Assembly: GCF_902833645.1 (NCBI RefSeq) | Contig: NZ_CADFGE010000001.1 | Span: forward strand, 1,240,001-1,304,000 | DNA length: 64,000 bases | DNA from: Paraburkholderia fungorum | GTDB lineage: Bacteria; Pseudomonadota; Gammaproteobacteria; Burkholderiales; Burkholderiaceae | Direction: 5' to 3' | In this document: in pieces, positions 9,007-18,638 of the stretch | Position numbering within the stretch: position 1 is the first letter of the stretch | How the letters are laid out: every line of letters begins with the position of its first letter | The notes under the pieces: model-generated | What the model was told of the DNA's origin: nothing | The model's database searches: none | Seen by the model: the letters and a program-made list of their open reading frames with translations, nothing else | Made by a program: the position numbers and the translations under genes

Positions 9007-9471
9007 CTACTGCCACGAACCGACGTCCGCATCGTTGCCCTCGCCGCCGGGCTTTCCGTCCGCGCCATAACTGAACACATCGATCTCGCCATGCACGCCC
9101 GGATTCAGATACTGGTAGGTATTGCCCCACGGATCGTTCGGCAGACGTTCGAGGTAACCGCCGTCCTTCCAGTTGCTCGGCACCGGGTCGGTGGTCGGCT
9201 TTTCGATCAAGGCGCGCAGGCCTTGCTCCTGGGTCGGATAGCGGCCGTTGTCGAGACGATAGAGTTTCAACGCCTGCATCACCGTGCCGATGTCCTGCTT
9301 GGCGGCCACGCGGCGCGCTTCGTCCGGGCGGCTCATGATTTTCGGCACGATCAACGCGGCCAGGATGCCCAGGATCGCGATCACGACCATGATTTCAATC
9401 AGCGTGAAACCGCGCTGACGACGGCTGCGCAGGTTCGCGATTCCAATTCGTCGAGTGGTCGACAGTTGCAT
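9007..9471 (-). CDS. gspG: Type II secretion system major pseudopilin GspG
   Basis: Major subunit of the pseudopilus, 154 residues. The prepilin site is RQRG before [19 protein letters not shown], with mature Phe1 at residue 22 and the conserved Glu5 at residue 26. The family motifs [17 protein letters not shown], the calcium-site region and DPWGN are all present. GAGGTAG precedes the ATG. It is the first gene of the G-to-N block, divergent from gspC across about 230 bp that must contain the promoters for both. Confidence 0.96.
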   Translation of the reverse strand: MQLSTTRRIGIANLRSRRQRGFTLIEIMVVIAILGILAALIVPKIMSRPDEARRVAAKQDIGTVMQALKLYRLDNGRYPTQEQGLRALIEKPTTDPVPSNWKDGGYLERLPNDPWGNTYQYLNPGVHGEIDVFSYGADGKPGGEGNDADVGSWQ

Positions 9472-9702
9472 AGCTTGCTACCTCTTTTCAGGTGAAGTTT
9501 TCGATCGGGCGGGATTCGCGTGTCAGCCAATCGGGGCTGCCATTGAACACGCCCGGCCGGTCATTTTAATGTCATGCAGTTGAAGGGTTGCGAGAAAACG
9601 CCACGCACCCTCCAGTTTCTTGCGTCCCCTCGGGGATCCCGCGTTTCGCGCGAGATTAGGAGTACTTTCCCCCAACGCAATTTTCACAATAGTCCGTACA
9701 AT

Positions 9703-10122
9703 ATGCGCATGAACGCCATTCAAATCCGCCTTCTGTCGCTCGCACTGTTCGCCGTGTTTTGCGCGACCTTGACCTACTGGGTCATTACGCTCGCCACCAC
9801 GTCCGGTGCGCCGTTGCCCGCTGCCGCCGCGCACGCGCAGGTCTCGACCGACCAGGCCGCCACGCTGTTCGGCGGCCAGCTCACCCGCAGCGCCAACCAG
9901 GACGTGCATCTGTTCGGCATCCTCGCTTTGCGGGAAGGCGCCGCGGCCATCGTCAGCGTTGGCGGTGAACCGCCCCATGCGGTGTCGATCGGCAGCGCGC
10001 TCATGCAAGGCGCCAAACTCTCTGAAGTCCGCCCCCGCTCGATCATCATCGACCGCAATGGCGCGCATTCCGAAGTATTCCTGCCGGCCAATCCGGCAGG
10101 TCCTACTATCTACGTGCGCTAG
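9703..10122 (+). CDS. gspC: Type II secretion system protein C, short form
   Basis: Inner-membrane protein that connects the assembly platform to the secretin. Residues about 8-30 are the transmembrane helix (LLSLALFAVFCATLTYWVI). The HR domain follows (ATLFGGQL, DVHLFGILAL, HAVSIGSAL), ending HSEVFLPANP. At 139 residues it stops after the HR domain and lacks the PDZ or coiled-coil end of enteric GspC, which has about 270 residues. The ATG at 9709 is an alternative start. It is transcribed opposite to every other gsp gene, lying between gspF and gspG, an arrangement known from Burkholderia. Confidence 0.88.
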   Translation: MRMNAIQIRLLSLALFAVFCATLTYWVITLATTSGAPLPAAAAHAQVSTDQAATLFGGQLTRSANQDVHLFGILALREGAAAIVSVGGEPPHAVSIGSALMQGAKLSEVRPRSIIIDRNGAHSEVFLPANPAGPTIYVR

Positions 10123-10132
10123 CCCAGACGTT

Positions 10133-10161
10133 CCGCCGCGCTTCAGCGGATTGCGCGGCGG
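10133..10161. terminator. Hairpin between convergent gspC and gspF
   Basis: A 9-bp perfect GC-rich stem (CCGCCGCGC at 10133-10141 with 10153-10161) and 11-base loop in the convergent gspC/gspF gap. There is no T run, so it may only be a weak or Rho-assisted terminator. Confidence 0.4.
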
Positions 10162-10266
10162 CTGCCCCAAGGCGGCCGCCCCCGCATGCAATTGTCACAA
10201 CGGCTGCTACACCCCTCGTTGCAGCCACGCGCAACTGAAGCACGTCTGCCCCTCTTGCCGCACCGC

Positions 10267-11484
10267 TTACTGCACCAGGTTGTTCAACTCGATGATCGGC
10301 AGCATCACCGCCAGCACGATCACCAGCACCACACCCCCCATCGCCAGAATCAGCAAGGGCTCGAGCAAGCTCGTCAGGAACATCGTGCGCCGCTCCAGTT
10401 CACGTGCTTCGCCGTCGGCCGCGCGGTCGAGCATGGTCGTCACGTCGCCGGTCGCCTCACCCGAGCGGATCAGGTGCACCAGCACCGGCGGAAACGTCTT
10501 CGTGTTGCCGAGTGCGCGCGATAGGGACGTACCCTCGCGCACCCGCACGATCGCATCGTCGATGTTCTCGCGCATCGCGTTATTGCTGAGCGTTTCGGCG
10601 GCGGCCTGCAATGCGCGCAGAATCGGCACGCCCGCCGCGGTCAGAATGCCTAACGTGCTGGCAAACCGCACCGTGTTGTAGCCGCGCACGAGCTTGCCGA
10701 GCAGCGGCGCCGTCAACAGCCACCGGTCGAACGCAAGGCGTGGGCCCGGCTGCTTCAGCACCGAGCGCACCAGATACACCAGGACGATCACGCCAATCAG
10801 CATCGCCCACCACCAGTGCCGCACGAAGCCGGACAAGGCCATCATCATGATGGTGAGAATCGGCAGTTGCTGTTTGGTGCTGGCAAACACATTCACCACT
10901 TGCGGCACGACGTAGCTCAACAGAAACGTGACGATGCCGAAGGCGATCAGCGTGACGATCGCGGGGTAGGTGAACGCGAGTACGATCTTCTGCTTGAGCG
11001 CATTGCGTTGCTCGATGTAGTCGGCGAGACGCGACAACACGAGACCGAGCTTGCCGGTATGCTCGCCGGCCGCCACCAGCGCGCGATAGATCTCGGGAAA
11101 GTCTTTGGGATGCTGCGTCAGCGCATTCGCGAGCGAATGGCCGCCGAGCACTTCCGCGCGAATCGACGCCATCAGCTCGCGAATGTAGTCGCGCTCTGAC
11201 TGCTCGGTCAGCACCGCGAGGGCTTCGTCGAGCGGCAAGCCGGCGATCAGCAAACTGGCCAGTTGGCGCGTGAGAATCGCCTGCTCGCGCTGGGATAAAC
11301 GCCGTCCCAGCGACAAGCGTTGATTGCGCTCGCCACGTGTGCGCGTCGCGGCCGGTTCAACGACGAGTGGTGTCAGTCCTTGCGAACGCAAATTGGTCCG
11401 CGCGCCGCGCGCGCTGTCCGCGTCGAGTACGCCCTTTTGCGCTTTGCCCGCCGCATCGATCGCTTCGAAACGAAATGCCGGCAT
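10267..11484 (-). CDS. gspF: Type II secretion system inner membrane protein GspF
   Basis: Polytopic assembly-platform protein, 405 residues, the usual length. The N-terminus MPAFRFEAIDAAGKAQKG is the classic GspF/PilC opening. Two T2SSF repeats follow, at about residues 70-193 and 273-395, each with a four-helix cytoplasmic bundle (LPLDEALAVL; VPILRALQAAAETL) and long membrane helices near 170-190, 225-240 and 375-398. It is separated from gspE by only 4 bp and is the third gene of the D-E-F unit. Confidence 0.96.
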   Translation of the reverse strand: MPAFRFEAIDAAGKAQKGVLDADSARGARTNLRSQGLTPLVVEPAATRTRGERNQRLSLGRRLSQREQAILTRQLASLLIAGLPLDEALAVLTEQSERDYIRELMASIRAEVLGGHSLANALTQHPKDFPEIYRALVAAGEHTGKLGLVLSRLADYIEQRNALKQKIVLAFTYPAIVTLIAFGIVTFLLSYVVPQVVNVFASTKQQLPILTIMMMALSGFVRHWWWAMLIGVIVLVYLVRSVLKQPGPRLAFDRWLLTAPLLGKLVRGYNTVRFASTLGILTAAGVPILRALQAAAETLSNNAMRENIDDAIVRVREGTSLSRALGNTKTFPPVLVHLIRSGEATGDVTTMLDRAADGEARELERRTMFLTSLLEPLLILAMGGVVLVIVLAVMLPIIELNNLVQ

Positions 11485-11488
11485 GCGC

Positions 11489-13039
11489 TTATGCTCCGCC
11501 CGTCACGCGAATCACTTCTTCGAGCGACGTCAGCCCCGATGCGAGCCAGCGGTCCGCGTCCTCACGCAGCGTACGCATGCCCTGCGCACGGCCCGCCGCC
11601 AGAATTTCCGCATCGGAGGCGTTGCGGTGAACCAGCGTGCGGATCTCGTCGTCGATCAGCAGCAGTTCGTAGACACCGCGCCGTCCCGCGTAACCTGACT
11701 GGCCGCACTTGTCGCAGCCGACCGGATGCCAGCGCACGCTGCCGTCTTCCTCGACGCGCTCTTCGCGGCACACCGGGCACAAACGCCGCACCAGCCGCTG
11801 CGCCAGCACGCCAAGCAGCGACGACGCCAGCAGATACGGCTCCACGCCCATGTCGGTCAAACGGGTTACCGCGGAGGCCGCGTCGTTGGTGTGCAAGGTG
11901 GCCAGCACCAGGTGACCCGTCAGCGACGCCTGCACCGCGATCTGCGCGGTTTCCAGGTCGCGGATTTCACCGATCATGATGACGTCCGGGTCCTGCCGCA
12001 AAATCGAGCGCAGCGCCCGCGCGAAGGTCATGCCGATCCGCTCGTTGACCTGCGTCTGGCCGATGCCGGAGAGGTCGTATTCGATCGGGTCTTCGACCGT
12101 CATGATGTTGGTGGTCGCCGTTTCGAGCCGCGACATCGACGCGTACAGCGTGGTCGTCTTGCCCGAGCCGGTCGGCCCGGTCACCAGCACGATGCCGTGC
12201 GGCTTGCCGATCAGCTTGTCGAACTTGACGAGCGTGTCCGGCGCCATGCCGAGCGCTTCGAGATTCAGCCGCGAGGCGTCCTTTTCCAGCAGACGCAGCA
12301 CCGCGCGTTCGCCGTGACCGGTAGGCAGGGTCGAGACCCGCACGTCGACCGGACGGCCGCCGACACGCAGCGTGATCCGGCCGTCCTGCGGCAGACGTTT
12401 CTCGGCAATGTCGAGCTGCGCCATGATCTTGATCCGCGAAATCAGCGCGCCATGCAGGGCCTTCTTCGGCCGCACGACATCGCGCAACGTCCCGTCGACC
12501 CGGAAGCGCACCACCGAAGAAGTCTCGAACGGCTCGATGTGAATATCCGAGGCCTGTTCGCGCGCGGCCTGCGTGAGCAGCGCGTTGATCATGCGGATGA
12601 TCGGCGCGTCGTCTTCCGATTCGAGCAGATCCTCGACCTCGGGAATGTCCTGCATCAGACGCGACAGATCGACTTCGCCTTCCACCTCACCGACCACCTG
12701 CGCCGCGCTGCCGTCCTGACGCGCGTAAGCCTGGTTGATCGCCTGAGCCAGTTCGTCAGCCGGCACACGCACCACGGACAACGCGCCGAAGTTGCGCGCG
12801 ACTTCAGCAAGCGCCGCATCGCTGGTGCGTTCGCTGATCCAGACTTCGAGGCCGTCGGCGTGCTGATGCGCGACCAGAATCTGGCCGCCGCGGGCGAAGC
12901 CATAGGGCACGAGACGCGCGGCCACCGCCGACGGCGCGATGCGTTCGGCATGCTCCGCCACAACTGCGGGCGCAGTCGCCGAAGCTCGGGCTGCTGCCGA
13001 CGTTCGCGAAGCTGACGGCGGCGTGGACGGCGTGCTCAC
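11489..13039 (-). CDS. gspE: Type II secretion system ATPase GspE
   Basis: Cytoplasmic hexameric ATPase that powers pseudopilus assembly. An Ala-rich N-terminus precedes the N1E/N2E domains. The motor carries Walker A GPTGSGKTT (residues 288-296), the Asp box around MTVEDPIEY, Walker B DPDVIMIGEIRD and the His box GHLVLATLHTNDA. A tetracysteine zinc site, CPVC (421-424) and CDKC (442-445), is the mark of GspE as opposed to PilT. The length, 516 residues, is typical. Its start codon overlaps the gspD stop (ATGA), giving translational coupling. Confidence 0.97.
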   Translation of the reverse strand: MSTPSTPPSASRTSAAARASATAPAVVAEHAERIAPSAVAARLVPYGFARGGQILVAHQHADGLEVWISERTSDAALAEVARNFGALSVVRVPADELAQAINQAYARQDGSAAQVVGEVEGEVDLSRLMQDIPEVEDLLESEDDAPIIRMINALLTQAAREQASDIHIEPFETSSVVRFRVDGTLRDVVRPKKALHGALISRIKIMAQLDIAEKRLPQDGRITLRVGGRPVDVRVSTLPTGHGERAVLRLLEKDASRLNLEALGMAPDTLVKFDKLIGKPHGIVLVTGPTGSGKTTTLYASMSRLETATTNIMTVEDPIEYDLSGIGQTQVNERIGMTFARALRSILRQDPDVIMIGEIRDLETAQIAVQASLTGHLVLATLHTNDAASAVTRLTDMGVEPYLLASSLLGVLAQRLVRRLCPVCREERVEEDGSVRWHPVGCDKCGQSGYAGRRGVYELLLIDDEIRTLVHRNASDAEILAAGRAQGMRTLREDADRWLASGLTSLEEVIRVTGGA

Positions 13040-15423
13040 GGCTTCACTCCAGGCGATGCGGTGGACGGTCCCACGGTTACCGGATTTGTCTGTACAGCGG
13101 GGTTCGTCTGCACGGCGCCGCCGTTGGTAACAGGGTTCGTCTGCACAGCGGGGTTGGCCGGCACAGCGCCGCCGTTCATGACGGGAGCCGACTGCGGCAC
13201 CATCTGCTGGCGACGCATCTGATCGAGATTGAACAGGTTCATCGCCGGCGAGCCACCCTGGCTCGGGCCGAGCGGCATCGGCGGCACCACCGGATCGTCC
13301 TTATCCTTCATCAGGTTGTTGTCCGACTTATACGCGCCCGTCACGCCCTGCACGTAGTCGTAACGGTTCGCCGTCACGGCCTGCGCGGTATCGCGATCGG
13401 TGATGATCACCGGGCGCAGAAACACCATCAGGTTGGTCTTCTGGCGAGTCTTCTGTTCCGAGCGGAACAACTGGCCGAGCCAGGGAATATCGCCCAGCAG
13501 CGGCACCTTGCTGTTGCTGACCTGATAGTTGTCCTGCATCAGGCCGCCCAGCACGATGATTTCGCCGTTATCGGCGAGCACCGTCGACTGGATCGAACGC
13601 TTGGTGAACTGCGGACCGGCCGGGTTGGTCGACACGTTGGTCGTGCCGTTCACGATCGCCGAATCTTCCGTGTAGAGCTGCAGCTTGAGAATCCCACCGT
13701 CGGTGATCTGCGGTTTGATGTGCAGCGTCAGACCCACGTCGACACGGTCATACGTGTTGAACGCCGAACCGGGGCTGGTGCCGCTCGTGAGATTCGAATA
13801 CGAACCCGTCTGGATCGGCACGTTCGTACCGACCACGATCTTCGCTTCTTCGTTGTCGAGCGTGATGAGGTTAGGCGTGGACAGCACGTTCGCATCGGCG
13901 GTTTGCGACAGCGCCTGCAACAGCGCGCCAAGTCCCTGCACGCCGAAAATATTGTGCACCCAGCCGACGTTGAGCCCCTGCTGAAGACCCGAGCCACTGG
14001 CGAGCGCTGCACCGAGACCACCGGTAGCGGCGCCTGCCGCGGCGGCGGCCGTCAGATTGATAATGCTGTTGCCGGTGCCGGCCGCCAGATTGGTGCCGGC
14101 AAAAACCGAACTGTTCGCGACCTGCCATTGAATGCCGAGGTTGGCGTTCGTGGTCGAGTTCAGTTCGACAATCAGCGCCTCGATATAGACCTGGGCGCGC
14201 CGCGCGTCGAGCTGGTCGATCACCGCCCGCAGATTGCGGTACACCGGCTCGGCCGCCGTGATGATCAGCGAGTTGGTTGCCGCGTCCGCCTGGATCATGC
14301 CACCCGGCTGATTGTCGTCGCTCTTGTCCTTGTCATTGCCGAGCAGGCCGCCGGAACCGCTGTTCGAACCGTATCCGCCGCCGCTGCCACCCATCGGCGA
14401 CGCTCCCGAGCTGCTGTTGAGCCCGCCCGAGGGCAGCGGCGGGGTACCCGACGTGCCTGTCGAATTGCTGCCGCCCAAGCCGCCACCGCCGTTCTGGTTG
14501 AACGAATTCGCTTCGTTCGAGCCGCCTGACGAGCCGGTGTCGCCACTGCCTTTGCCGAGCATCCCGCGCAAGGTCTTCGCGAGCTTCGTCGCGTCCGCGT
14601 TGCGCAGCGGCACGACGTGGATGTTGCCGGGCATGGTCGTGGGCGTGTCGAGTTCCCTGGCCAACTGCTTTGCGGCCGCGAGCCGGGCGCCGTTCGACGC
14701 GCGAATCAGCAGGGAGTTGGTGCGCGGGTCCGCGGTGATCGATACCTTCAGCGTCGCGTCGGTGCTGCCGATCGCGCCGGGGTCGAGCATCTTGGTCAGC
14801 TGCGCGGCGATATCGATCGCATTCGCGTTCTTCAGCGGCACCACCGACACCGACTGGCCGGCGGCCGTATCGACACCCGCGATGATCTGCGCGATGCGCC
14901 GCACGTTGTCGGCGTAATCGGTCACCACAATCGTGTTGTTGGCCGGGTAAGCAGCGACGGTATTGTTCGGCGAGATCAGCGGACGCAAGATCGGCAGCAG
15001 ATTGTTGGCCGACTCGTTCTTCAGCGTGAACACCTGCGTGATGACCTGATCGCCCCGCGCCACCGGCGCATTGCCGACATAGGTCGGCACGCCTTGCAGC
15101 TTGGCATCGGCCTCCGGAACCACCTTCAGTACGCCGTGATCCTGCACCAGCGCAAAACCCTGCATCCGCAAGGCGGACTGCAGGGTCTTCAGCGCCTGGT
15201 CTTCAGGCACTGCATTTTCTGACACAAGGTTCAACTGACCCTTCACGCGCGGGTCGACGATGATCGTTTTGCCGGTTGCCGCCCCGATCGCCTTGGCCAC
15301 CTGGTCGATATCGGCGTTCACGAAGTTGAGTGTCACCTGTGCCTGTGCTGTCTGCGCGGTGATCAATCCAGCCACCAGCAGCGCCGTTGCGACGCGACGC
15401 AATGCCATACGATTTCTTCTCAT
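13036..15423 (-). CDS. gspD: Type II secretion system secretin GspD
   Basis: Outer-membrane secretin that forms the exit pore. The start at 15423 (MRRNRMALRR) is chosen since the signal peptide follows at once (VATALLVAGLITAQTAQA); MALRR at 15408 is an alternative. Domains in order are N0 (VTLNFVNADIDQVAKAIG), N1, N2 and N3, then the C-terminal secretin domain with VPLLGDIPWLGQLFR and the NLMVFLRPVIITD end. N2-N3 are split by a Gly/Ser/Asn-rich linker of about 85 residues (about 14290-14560). The C-terminus has a 17-residue unit repeated twice (about 13075-13176) rich in NGGAV and QTNPV. It heads the D-E-F operon. Confidence 0.96.
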   Translation of the reverse strand: MRRNRMALRRVATALLVAGLITAQTAQAQVTLNFVNADIDQVAKAIGAATGKTIIVDPRVKGQLNLVSENAVPEDQALKTLQSALRMQGFALVQDHGVLKVVPEADAKLQGVPTYVGNAPVARGDQVITQVFTLKNESANNLLPILRPLISPNNTVAAYPANNTIVVTDYADNVRRIAQIIAGVDTAAGQSVSVVPLKNANAIDIAAQLTKMLDPGAIGSTDATLKVSITADPRTNSLLIRASNGARLAAAKQLARELDTPTTMPGNIHVVPLRNADATKLAKTLRGMLGKGSGDTGSSGGSNEANSFNQNGGGGLGGSNSTGTSGTPPLPSGGLNSSSGASPMGGSGGGYGSNSGSGGLLGNDKDKSDDNQPGGMIQADAATNSLIITAAEPVYRNLRAVIDQLDARRAQVYIEALIVELNSTTNANLGIQWQVANSSVFAGTNLAAGTGNSIINLTAAAAAGAATGGLGAALASGSGLQQGLNVGWVHNIFGVQGLGALLQALSQTADANVLSTPNLITLDNEEAKIVVGTNVPIQTGSYSNLTSGTSPGSAFNTYDRVDVGLTLHIKPQITDGGILKLQLYTEDSAIVNGTTNVSTNPAGPQFTKRSIQSTVLADNGEIIVLGGLMQDNYQVSNSKVPLLGDIPWLGQLFRSEQKTRQKTNLMVFLRPVIITDRDTAQAVTANRYDYVQGVTGAYKSDNNLMKDKDDPVVPPMPLGPSQGGSPAMNLFNLDQMRRQQMVPQSAPVMNGGAVPANPAVQTNPVTNGGAVQTNPAVQTNPVTVGPSTASPGVKP
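13075..13176 (-). repeat. Tandem 51-bp repeat in the gspD C-terminus
   Basis: Two in-frame copies of a 17-codon unit ending AVQTNPVT, differing mainly at PAN versus QTN. They lie after the secretin and S-domain-like region, so copy number could vary without harming the pore. Confidence 0.75.
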
Positions 15424-15928
15424 GGAATGTGGGTTCGAAGCCGACGGCGCGAGCCGTCGACGGTCATGCAGTGCGAACATTTGAGCAGGCCGCCGCCCTG
15501 TCGGTCTGCCAGCCGGCCCCATCAGGGGTCAATCCCCGGGATGCCGGACATCCAAAGTCCGAAAAAAATGAACAGTAACAGTTTTTCATGTCGGATTTGT
15601 CACAAAACAAGCGACCCGGTGTGATTACTCTAAAGACCGCCTCCAATCGTCAAGCAATTGAAAGCAAACGTGCTTGTGTGCGCCGACCCGCAGACGCGCT
15701 TCGTTTTACGCTCGACTATGTCGGTTAGCCAGCTTGACGGGTATCTGCCTGCCGGTATGATACGAGCCGTTCGAGGTGCTGGCAGCGACTTGCCGAGGCG
15801 GGTTTTCCCCGATGCCCGGCAAACGCCCGGCCAGCGAGCCTCACCGGCTTCCAGCGGCTGAAGTATGGCCGGTGCAATGCCTTGTCAAACCCTATACTTG
15901 CGATTTGCTTAGTCGTATTTATTGACTG

Positions 15929-16375
15929 ATGAAACGAACCTTCGTCACTGTCGCCGCAGGACTTGCCGTGCTGATCGCAGCAGGGTCCGCGCGTGCCGAT
16001 TGCTTTGACGAGGCCGCAGGATATCAGAAGGTGAACCCCCTGATTCTGCGCGCAATTGCGTGGCAGGAGTCACACAATCGACCGGATGCGTTGCATAAGA
16101 ACGCCAACGGCTCCACCGACTACGGCGTCATGCAGATCAACTCGGTTCATCTGCCCACGCTCGCCCAGTACGGCATCTCGCAAGGCACGCTGATGGAGCC
16201 CTGCAAGAACGTCTACATCGCGGCGTGGCATCTGCGCCGTCAGATGAACAAGTACGGCAATACCTGGCAGGCGGTCGGCGCGTATCACTCTGAGACGCCG
16301 GCATTGCGTGACAAGTATGCGCAGCAGATCGCCGCCATCCTGCGCAAGTGGAATCTGATGCCGGCTGCGCACTGA
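15929..16375 (+). CDS. Lytic transglycosylase domain protein (IagB/VirB1-like)
   Basis: Small secreted peptidoglycan-cleaving enzyme, 148 residues. A Sec signal peptide covers residues 1-23 (MKRTFVTVAAGLAVLIAAGS, cleavage after ARA). The SLT domain starts at CFDEAAGYQKVNP. The catalytic Glu is residue 47 in AIAWQESHN, and the YGVMQINS and VGAYHSE motifs that complete the lysozyme-like fold are present. Enzymes of this compact type usually accompany secretion systems or pili and open the wall for them. Here it lies 505 bp from gspD, divergently transcribed, so a role in T2SS assembly is a fair inference but unproven. Confidence 0.88.
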   Translation: MKRTFVTVAAGLAVLIAAGSARADCFDEAAGYQKVNPLILRAIAWQESHNRPDALHKNANGSTDYGVMQINSVHLPTLAQYGISQGTLMEPCKNVYIAAWHLRRQMNKYGNTWQAVGAYHSETPALRDKYAQQIAAILRKWNLMPAAH

Positions 16376-16517
16376 GCCGTTCTCGCCGCGCGGCCCTTTT
16401 CCGTTTTGATGCACAATGCGGCTTCGTGCTGCCGCCGGTGTTCGGCCGTCTTCTGGCCCAGGAGTCATGCGACCCCACCCGGCACGCCCTCCAATCCTCT
16501 TGTCTTTCCGTACTGCG

Positions 16518-17822
16518 ATGAACCAGCCGCTATTGCCCGTCACCGTCCTCTCCGGTTTTCTGGGCGCGGGCAAGACCACGCTCCTGAACCACATCCTTGC
16601 GAACCGTGCAGGGTTGCGCGTTGCCGTGATCGTCAACGATCTGGCGGCCGTCAACATCGACGCAACGCTGGTGCGCGACGCCGCGGAGCTTTCGCATGTC
16701 GAAGAACAACTCGTCGAACTGTCGAACGGCTGCATCTGCTGTACGTTGCGCGACGACTTGCTGGTTGAGATCAAGCGGCTGGCCGGCGAAAAGCGCTTCG
16801 ATGCAATCCTGATCGAGTCGACCGGCGTGGCCGAGCCGATGCCGATCGCCGAAACCTTCACCTTCGTCGACGACGACGGCGTGTCGCTATCCGATATCGC
16901 GCGGCTCGATACGATGGTGACGGTGGTCGACGCGTTCAACTTTCTGCGCGACTACGGCTCCGCCGACGCGCTGTCCGAACGGGGCATCGCCGCCACTGAA
17001 GAGGACGATCGCACGCTGGTCGAATTGTTGATCGAGCAGATTGAGTTTTGCGATGTGCTGGTGGTGAACAAGGCCGATCTGGTGAGCGCCGACGAACTCA
17101 CGCGTTTGCAACGCATCCTTGCGCGCATCAATCCGCGTGCCGTGCAGGTAGTGAGCCGTTTCGGCGAGGTGCCGCTTGCCGACGTGCTGAACACCGGACG
17201 TTTCGATTTCGACGAGGCGTCGAGCGCACCGGGGTGGCTGGCGTCGCTCAATCAGGAGCATGAACACGGCCATGCTCATCACGGTGAAGCAGACGAATTC
17301 GGCATCGGCAATTTCATTTACCGCGCGCGGCGGCCGTTTCATCCGGAGCGCCTGTGGGCGCTGCTGCATCAGGAGTGGCAGGGCGTCTTGCGCAGCAAGG
17401 GCTTCTTCTGGCTCGCCACGCGTAACGACATTGCGGGTTCGCTATCGCAGGCGGGTGGCGCTTGCCGGCATGGTCCGGCGGGCATGTGGTGGGCCGCTCA
17501 GGATCGCAGCGAATGGCCGGATGGCGACGACGAGCTGGCCGCCGAAATTGCCGCCGACTGGTACGGCGATCCGGACGATCTGAGCATTGGCGACCGTCGC
17601 CAGGAACTGGTGATGATCGGCGTCGGCATCGACCCGGCAGTATGGAAAGCGAAGTTCGATGCGTGCCTCGTCACCGAAGAGGAATACGCGGCGGGACCGC
17701 AAGCGTGGCAACAATTCGCCGATCCGTTCCCGGCATGGGATTTCGACGAAGACGACCATGACCACGATCATCATGATCACGACGGCCATGGCCACGGCGA
17801 AATCGTGCATCGTCACGATTGA
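16518..17822 (+). CDS. CobW-type GTP-binding protein, probable zinc metallochaperone
   Basis: G3E GTPase of the COG0523 (CobW/ZigA/YeiR) group, 434 residues from the ATG at 16518; a longer frame upstream is not conserved. Walker [10 protein letters not shown] is at 13-21, the metal-binding [11 protein letters not shown] at about 71-81, ESTGVAEP is the switch region, and NKADL is the guanine-specificity motif. The CobW C-terminal domain contains GFFWLATR. The protein has two His-rich stretches, [13 protein letters not shown] mid-protein and [17 protein letters not shown] at the end, which fit zinc binding. No Zur box was recognised upstream, so regulation by zinc is only a suggestion. Confidence 0.9.
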   Translation: MNQPLLPVTVLSGFLGAGKTTLLNHILANRAGLRVAVIVNDLAAVNIDATLVRDAAELSHVEEQLVELSNGCICCTLRDDLLVEIKRLAGEKRFDAILIESTGVAEPMPIAETFTFVDDDGVSLSDIARLDTMVTVVDAFNFLRDYGSADALSERGIAATEEDDRTLVELLIEQIEFCDVLVVNKADLVSADELTRLQRILARINPRAVQVVSRFGEVPLADVLNTGRFDFDEASSAPGWLASLNQEHEHGHAHHGEADEFGIGNFIYRARRPFHPERLWALLHQEWQGVLRSKGFFWLATRNDIAGSLSQAGGACRHGPAGMWWAAQDRSEWPDGDDELAAEIAADWYGDPDDLSIGDRRQELVMIGVGIDPAVWKAKFDACLVTEEEYAAGPQAWQQFADPFPAWDFDEDDHDHDHHDHDGHGHGEIVHRHD

Positions 17823-17849
17823 GCCGGCGAGGCCGTTGCGCCTCACGCA

Positions 17850-17885
17850 ACTGTTTAGCCGCGACGCCCGTCACGGCTAAACAGT
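17850..17885. terminator. 12-bp inverted repeat after the CobW gene
   Basis: ACTGTTTAGCCG at 17850-17861 is perfectly complementary to 17874-17885 with a 12-base loop, 28 bp after the stop codon. It lacks a T run, so it may be a weak terminator or an RNA-stabilising hairpin. Confidence 0.5.
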
Positions 17886-17892
17886 AATTCCA

Positions 17893-17920
17893 GACGAAAA
17901 AAAACCCGCCATTGGCGGGC
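17893..17920 (-). terminator. Rho-independent terminator of hup
   Basis: On the minus strand a CCCGCC/GGCGGG stem with a three-base loop is followed by eight T. It lies 25 bp after the HU stop codon. Confidence 0.85.
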
Positions 17921-17944
17921 GTCAACTGCCGGGCAGTAATCTGC

Positions 17945-18223
17945 TTAGCGTTTGTTGACTGCGTCTTTGAACGCCTTACCAGCCGTGAACTTGACGGTCT
18001 TGGCGGCCGGGATCTTGATAGTTTCGCCGGTCTTGGGGTTACGACCCGTACGTGCTGCGCGCTTGCCCGAACCGAAGCTACCGAAGCCGATCAACTGGAC
18101 CGCATCACCCTTCGACACAGACTTCTTGATCACTTCAAGCAACGTGTCCAGCGTCTCACCGGTTTGAGCCTTGCTGGCGCCCGTCTGTCCTGCGACGGCG
18201 TCGATCAGTTCCTGTTTGTTCAT
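17945..18223 (-). CDS. hup: DNA-binding protein HU
   Basis: Nucleoid protein of 92 residues that bends DNA as a dimer. The start [12 protein letters not shown] and the DNA-binding arm signature [18 protein letters not shown] (about residues 46-63), with [12 protein letters not shown], are diagnostic of HU rather than IHF. AGAAAGGAA precedes the ATG and an intrinsic terminator follows, so it is a single-gene transcript. HU is also an architectural factor at oriC, and this gene lies only 2.4 kb from the DnaA-box region at 20637. Confidence 0.96.
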   Translation of the reverse strand: MNKQELIDAVAGQTGASKAQTGETLDTLLEVIKKSVSKGDAVQLIGFGSFGSGKRAARTGRNPKTGETIKIPAAKTVKFTAGKAFKDAVNKR

Positions 18224-18638
18224 TAAGGTTCCTTTCTGAGTTTAGGTTGACACGAACAGCGCGAACGCGCCGATTATACGTGCGCGGGCCGCGCCGTCGA
18301 GCAGCTGCGGCTCCGGATCCCCTCCGGACAATTAGCATGGGGTAATTGACCGCCCCACGGCCGTGCCGCCGCTCCCTTCGCGGCGCTTGCTATGATAGCG
18401 CAGCGCAAACCCAATCAGGACAAGGGTTTCGAAGATTTAAGCGGTTCTGGGGCCGAGATTCAGGGGAAACCCTTCTTTTTTCTCTTCGCGGACCTCAATC
18501 GAAGGCTGAAACCCAGCGTGGACGGGGCTTAGCGTTGGTTTTTGCCAACGTTGCCACACGTCTTTTCGCCGCCTGGCGAGCTGCCCGCGCCGGCGGTAAC
18601 GTCTGATCCGCTCTTTCGAGCGTCATTTTCCACCGCGC
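18224..18638. other. Intergenic region, hup / mnmC
   Basis: Divergent promoter region for hup and mnmC. I see no convincing gene. A frame at 18346-18606 has no ribosome-binding site and its composition is unlike protein. No clear promoter motif could be assigned by eye. Confidence 0.5.

Noticed and set aside
16416..16517. Zur-type operator before the CobW gene
   Set aside because: No sequence near the expected AT-rich dyad was seen.
18346..18606. 86-codon frame between hup and mnmC
   Set aside because: No ribosome-binding site, Arg/Gly-rich composition typical of a non-coding GC frame, and overlap with the promoter region.
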